A DNA stretch of 64,000 bases from Pelotomaculum isophthalicicum JI. GTDB taxonomy: Bacteria > Bacillota > Desulfotomaculia > Desulfotomaculales > Pelotomaculaceae. How positions within the stretch are numbered: the stretch's first letter is position 1; each line of letters opens with the position of its first letter. Where the stretch lies: NCBI RefSeq assembly GCF_029478095.1, contig NZ_JAKOAV010000002.1, forward strand, positions 153,840 through 217,839, in the 5' to 3' direction. Position numbers and translations under genes: made by a program. Shown here piece after piece: positions 61,936 to 64,000 of this stretch. The notes beneath the pieces were generated by a model that had not been told where the DNA came from, searched no databases, and saw nothing but the letters and a program-made list of their open reading frames with translations.

Positions 61936-63225
61936 TTAAACTGTTGGATGAAGAGTTTTAGCGTAGGGTAGTTTGAACCATTCACGGCTTTTGAGATAAC
62001 ACCAGTACATTTTATGCCTTTGACTCCTTCGTCGCAAGCTCCTAGCCCATTGCCGTTCCACTTCCTGGCGAATCCAGTCTAGCTTCGGTTTGCAGTGGTA
62101 AAGAGCAAAGTACTGGTAGAACCCATTGAGCATTCTTGTTAGCTGCTTTTGCTGGTCCCTACGCTTCCAATGCATATGCCCTTTTAGCCAGGTATGAACT
62201 CGGTCCAGGAATTTCCTGCAACTCTTTACCGTAGGTATTCTAACTAATGCAAATTTACCTTTATTGTCAGTTCCACATACGTGTTTAAAGCCAAGGAAGT
62301 CAAAGGTTTCCGGCTTTTCGCCAAATTCCATCTTGCGTTCTCTGGCAAAGCGGCCAAAGATTATTAGACGAGTCTTTTCCGGGGCCAGTTCCAATCCAAA
62401 CTTACGCATACGTTCCTCTAATAGTATCTGAAAGTTTTCGGCATCCCGTTTGTATTGAAAGCACACCGTATAGTCATCGGCAAAACGAGTTAGATATGCT
62501 TCTCCCTGAAACCATTTCTTGCAGCGCTTCTCGAACCAGAGGTCGAGGACGTAGTGCAGGTAAATATTGGCCAGTATTGGGCTGACTGGCCCTCCCTGGG
62601 GCGTACCTTCCTCATTGCGCACGACTACTCCGTTTTGCATCACGCCAGCTTTAAGCCATTTCCCTGTCAACTTAATAATGCCAGGGTCAGCTATTCGCTG
62701 TTTTATCATTTTCATCAACCACTCATGGTTAATGTGATTGAAATAGCCACGGATGTCTGCTTCAAACACGTGCCTAACTTTCTTTGTCACAATGTGTGAC
62801 CTAAGTGCCCGTAGTGCCTGATGTGGGCTTCGGCCGGGCCGGAACCCGTATGAAAAGTCCAGGAAATCAGCCTCGAATATGGCTTCGAGAATCCGAGCAA
62901 CCGCTCTTTGCACCAGTCTGTCCTCTACAGTGGGTATTCCTAATGGTCTGGTCTTTCCCTCACCTTTTGGTATTTCTACGCGCCGTACCGGCGGTGCTTT
63001 GTACTGGTTAGCTTTAAGGCGCCCCCAGATATCTAAGACACGACCGTCTAAATCGCGCTCAAACTCTGCTGTAGTCTCTCCATCAACTCCGCTTGCTCCT
63101 TTGCGATTCATAAACCGCCATGTCTCTTTAAGAAACTCCGGCGTGATTATGTGTGCCAGGGATGTAAAGCGAAGCTTCGGTTCTAGTTTGGCTTTCGCTG
63201 CTATCCTGCTCAGTTGTGTTGACAT
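61936..63225 (-). CDS. ltrA: Group II intron reverse transcriptase/maturase
   Basis: 429 residues: RT motifs (KGEGKTRPLGIPTVEDRLVQ, ADIRGYFNHINHEWL, GTPQGGPVSPILANIYL), active site YLTRFADDYTVCF, maturase (X) domain at the C-terminus (LDRVHTWLKG, NGFYQYFALYHCKP). No HNH endonuclease domain, so it should retrohome without one. Appears intact. Confidence 0.95.
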   Translation of the reverse strand: MSTQLSRIAAKAKLEPKLRFTSLAHIITPEFLKETWRFMNRKGASGVDGETTAEFERDLDGRVLDIWGRLKANQYKAPPVRRVEIPKGEGKTRPLGIPTVEDRLVQRAVARILEAIFEADFLDFSYGFRPGRSPHQALRALRSHIVTKKVRHVFEADIRGYFNHINHEWLMKMIKQRIADPGIIKLTGKWLKAGVMQNGVVVRNEEGTPQGGPVSPILANIYLHYVLDLWFEKRCKKWFQGEAYLTRFADDYTVCFQYKRDAENFQILLEERMRKFGLELAPEKTRLIIFGRFARERKMEFGEKPETFDFLGFKHVCGTDNKGKFALVRIPTVKSCRKFLDRVHTWLKGHMHWKRRDQQKQLTRMLNGFYQYFALYHCKPKLDWIRQEVERQWARSLRRRSQRHKMYWCYLKSREWFKLPYAKTLHPTV

Positions 63226-63372
63226 TCTTATCCTGCCTCTGTGTGTAGAGAATGTTTCCCTGTCAGGTAATCACTCTGTCCCGCCGCTTCCCCTTGTATG
63301 TGGCTTTCCCACACTCTGAGTGTAGAGTCGGAGGAGGTGGACATCAATAAGCCTGCCTCCGTCCGCTCGTTC

Positions 63373-63406
63373 AAACGGATCGTACAGTTTTCCCGTAATC
63401 CGCTTT
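63373..63406 (-). ncRNA. Second group II intron domain V-like hairpin
   Basis: AAAGCGGATTAC, GGGAAAAC, TGTACGATCCGTTT on the minus strand, just after the stop of the RT at the right edge; it would be the catalytic hairpin of that intron. Confidence 0.6.
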
Positions 63407-63422
63407 CCTTAACTGATTGTGT

Positions 63423-64000
63423 TTACGACTTTAACTGAAGGCTTGGAATTAAATGCACAAGATTAACCAATTTATAATGTTCATATAATTCTTTCCTGGG
63501 ATATTTCTTCCATCCAGTATTCCGCCAGCGCTTGAATTGATGAGACCAAAGCCGCCGGATAATCCACCGGTCTAGTCGATTAAATAATTTACGGACATTG
63601 GCTTTGCGATAATAATTCCCCCACCCTCTAATTATAGGGTTTATCCAGTCAATTACTTCTTTCAGGGCTAAAGGTATTCTTCGCTTGGTCTTGGCTCTAA
63701 TCTGATTCATGAATCTTTTAACGGATTTTTCTTTCGGCACTGCGTAAATGTTTAATTTATTTGGTTCGCTTCCTAGTTTATCTCTAGACAATTTCAAACC
63801 TTTACCCTGCTTTATTTTATACCCTAAAAACTCGAAGCCCCATTTGATGTGTATTATTCGGGTCTTCTCTCGATGTAAATTGAGACCTAAGTCTTTTAAT
63901 ATTCGAGTTGCATCTCTTAGAGCATTATAGGCTTCAGCTTTGGTTCGGCATAACACTGTCCAGTCATCGGCCCAGCGGGTCAGATGGTAACCCCGGCGTG
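63423..64000 (-). CDS. ltrA: Second group II intron RT, C-terminal part (runs off window)
   Basis: Open to the right edge: GYHLTRWADDWTVLCRTKAE holds the catalytic ADD, followed by LNLHREKTRIIHIKWGFEFL and a maturase region (INPIIRGWGNYYRKANV, FNRLDRWIIRRLW). The N-terminal half lies beyond 64000. It differs from the other RT, so two introns are adjacent. Confidence 0.9.
   Translation of the reverse strand, partial: RRGYHLTRWADDWTVLCRTKAEAYNALRDATRILKDLGLNLHREKTRIIHIKWGFEFLGYKIKQGKGLKLSRDKLGSEPNKLNIYAVPKEKSVKRFMNQIRAKTKRRIPLALKEVIDWINPIIRGWGNYYRKANVRKLFNRLDRWIIRRLWSHQFKRWRNTGWKKYPRKELYEHYKLVNLVHLIPSLQLKS

Larger units (their letters stand above)
61826..63340 (-). mobile_element. Group II intron carrying a complete RT
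   Basis: Contains the intact RT at 61936-63225, domain V at 61879-61910 and a domain VI-like stem (CCGGGC/GCCCGG) at about 61828-61868, so the 3' end is near 61826. The 5' end is not fixed; a GUGUG-like start around 63300-63340 is possible. Confidence 0.6.

Overview
The window reads as a Gram-positive, spore-forming, strictly anaerobic member of the Clostridia. The closest fit is a Pelotomaculum/Desulfotomaculum-type Peptococcaceae that can degrade aromatic compounds, possibly in syntrophy. The grounds are strong AGGAGG-type ribosome binding sites, a SleB spore cortex hydrolase, a CBO0543-type membrane protein, many two-component systems, and an eight-gene operon in the order bamB-bamI, the tungsten-dependent class II benzoyl-CoA reductase complex. 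The genus is an inference; no rRNA is present.

Layout. 1-12 kb: end of a DHA2-type exporter; a frameshifted cNMP-binding/SLC13 transporter; a membrane diguanylate cyclase; two related small Cys-containing proteins beside a propeller-like protein; a chemoreceptor; and a NarL-type two-component pair whose regulator has an in-frame stop before its DNA-binding domain. 12-15 kb: trkA-trkH potassium uptake. 15-26 kb: an envelope glycosylation operon (GT39, GT2, GtrA, second GT-C enzyme), an orphan OmpR-type regulator with a small protein, a stalk-domain secreted protein, an OmpR-type kinase/regulator pair and a LysM membrane protein. Three promoters here share a 60-bp or shorter array of TTCAG half-sites spaced exactly 11 bp, with the -10 box at the same distance, so a local regulon can be read directly from the DNA.

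26-35 kb: a type I restriction-modification locus (M48-like peptidase, hsdR, hsdS, a DinD with an internal deletion, hsdM, a half-size HsdS, HNH nuclease). 35-38.5 kb: an MFS exporter, a Gln-rich small protein, SleB, a CBO0543-like protein. 38.5-49.4 kb: bamI to bamB on the minus strand (transcribed B to I). BamF is a selenoprotein: its reading frame runs through UGA at the expected Cys position (CNWU), followed by a SECIS-like hairpin. A perfect TGTGA-N6-TCACA dyad lies about 110 bp before bamB.

50-64 kb is accessory DNA. Two copies of the 3' half of a tRNA-Ser(CGA), 9.6 kb apart, each followed by a terminator, bound an island that carries an IS200 element, an unknown gene, a type I-C interference operon (cas3-cas5-cas8c-cas7) with no visible cas4/cas1/cas2 or CRISPR array, and a truncated large serine recombinase. 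Beyond the second tRNA half lies a 5'-truncated gene followed by nested or adjacent group II introns up to the window edge, suggesting stepwise accretion of elements in one tRNA-Ser gene.
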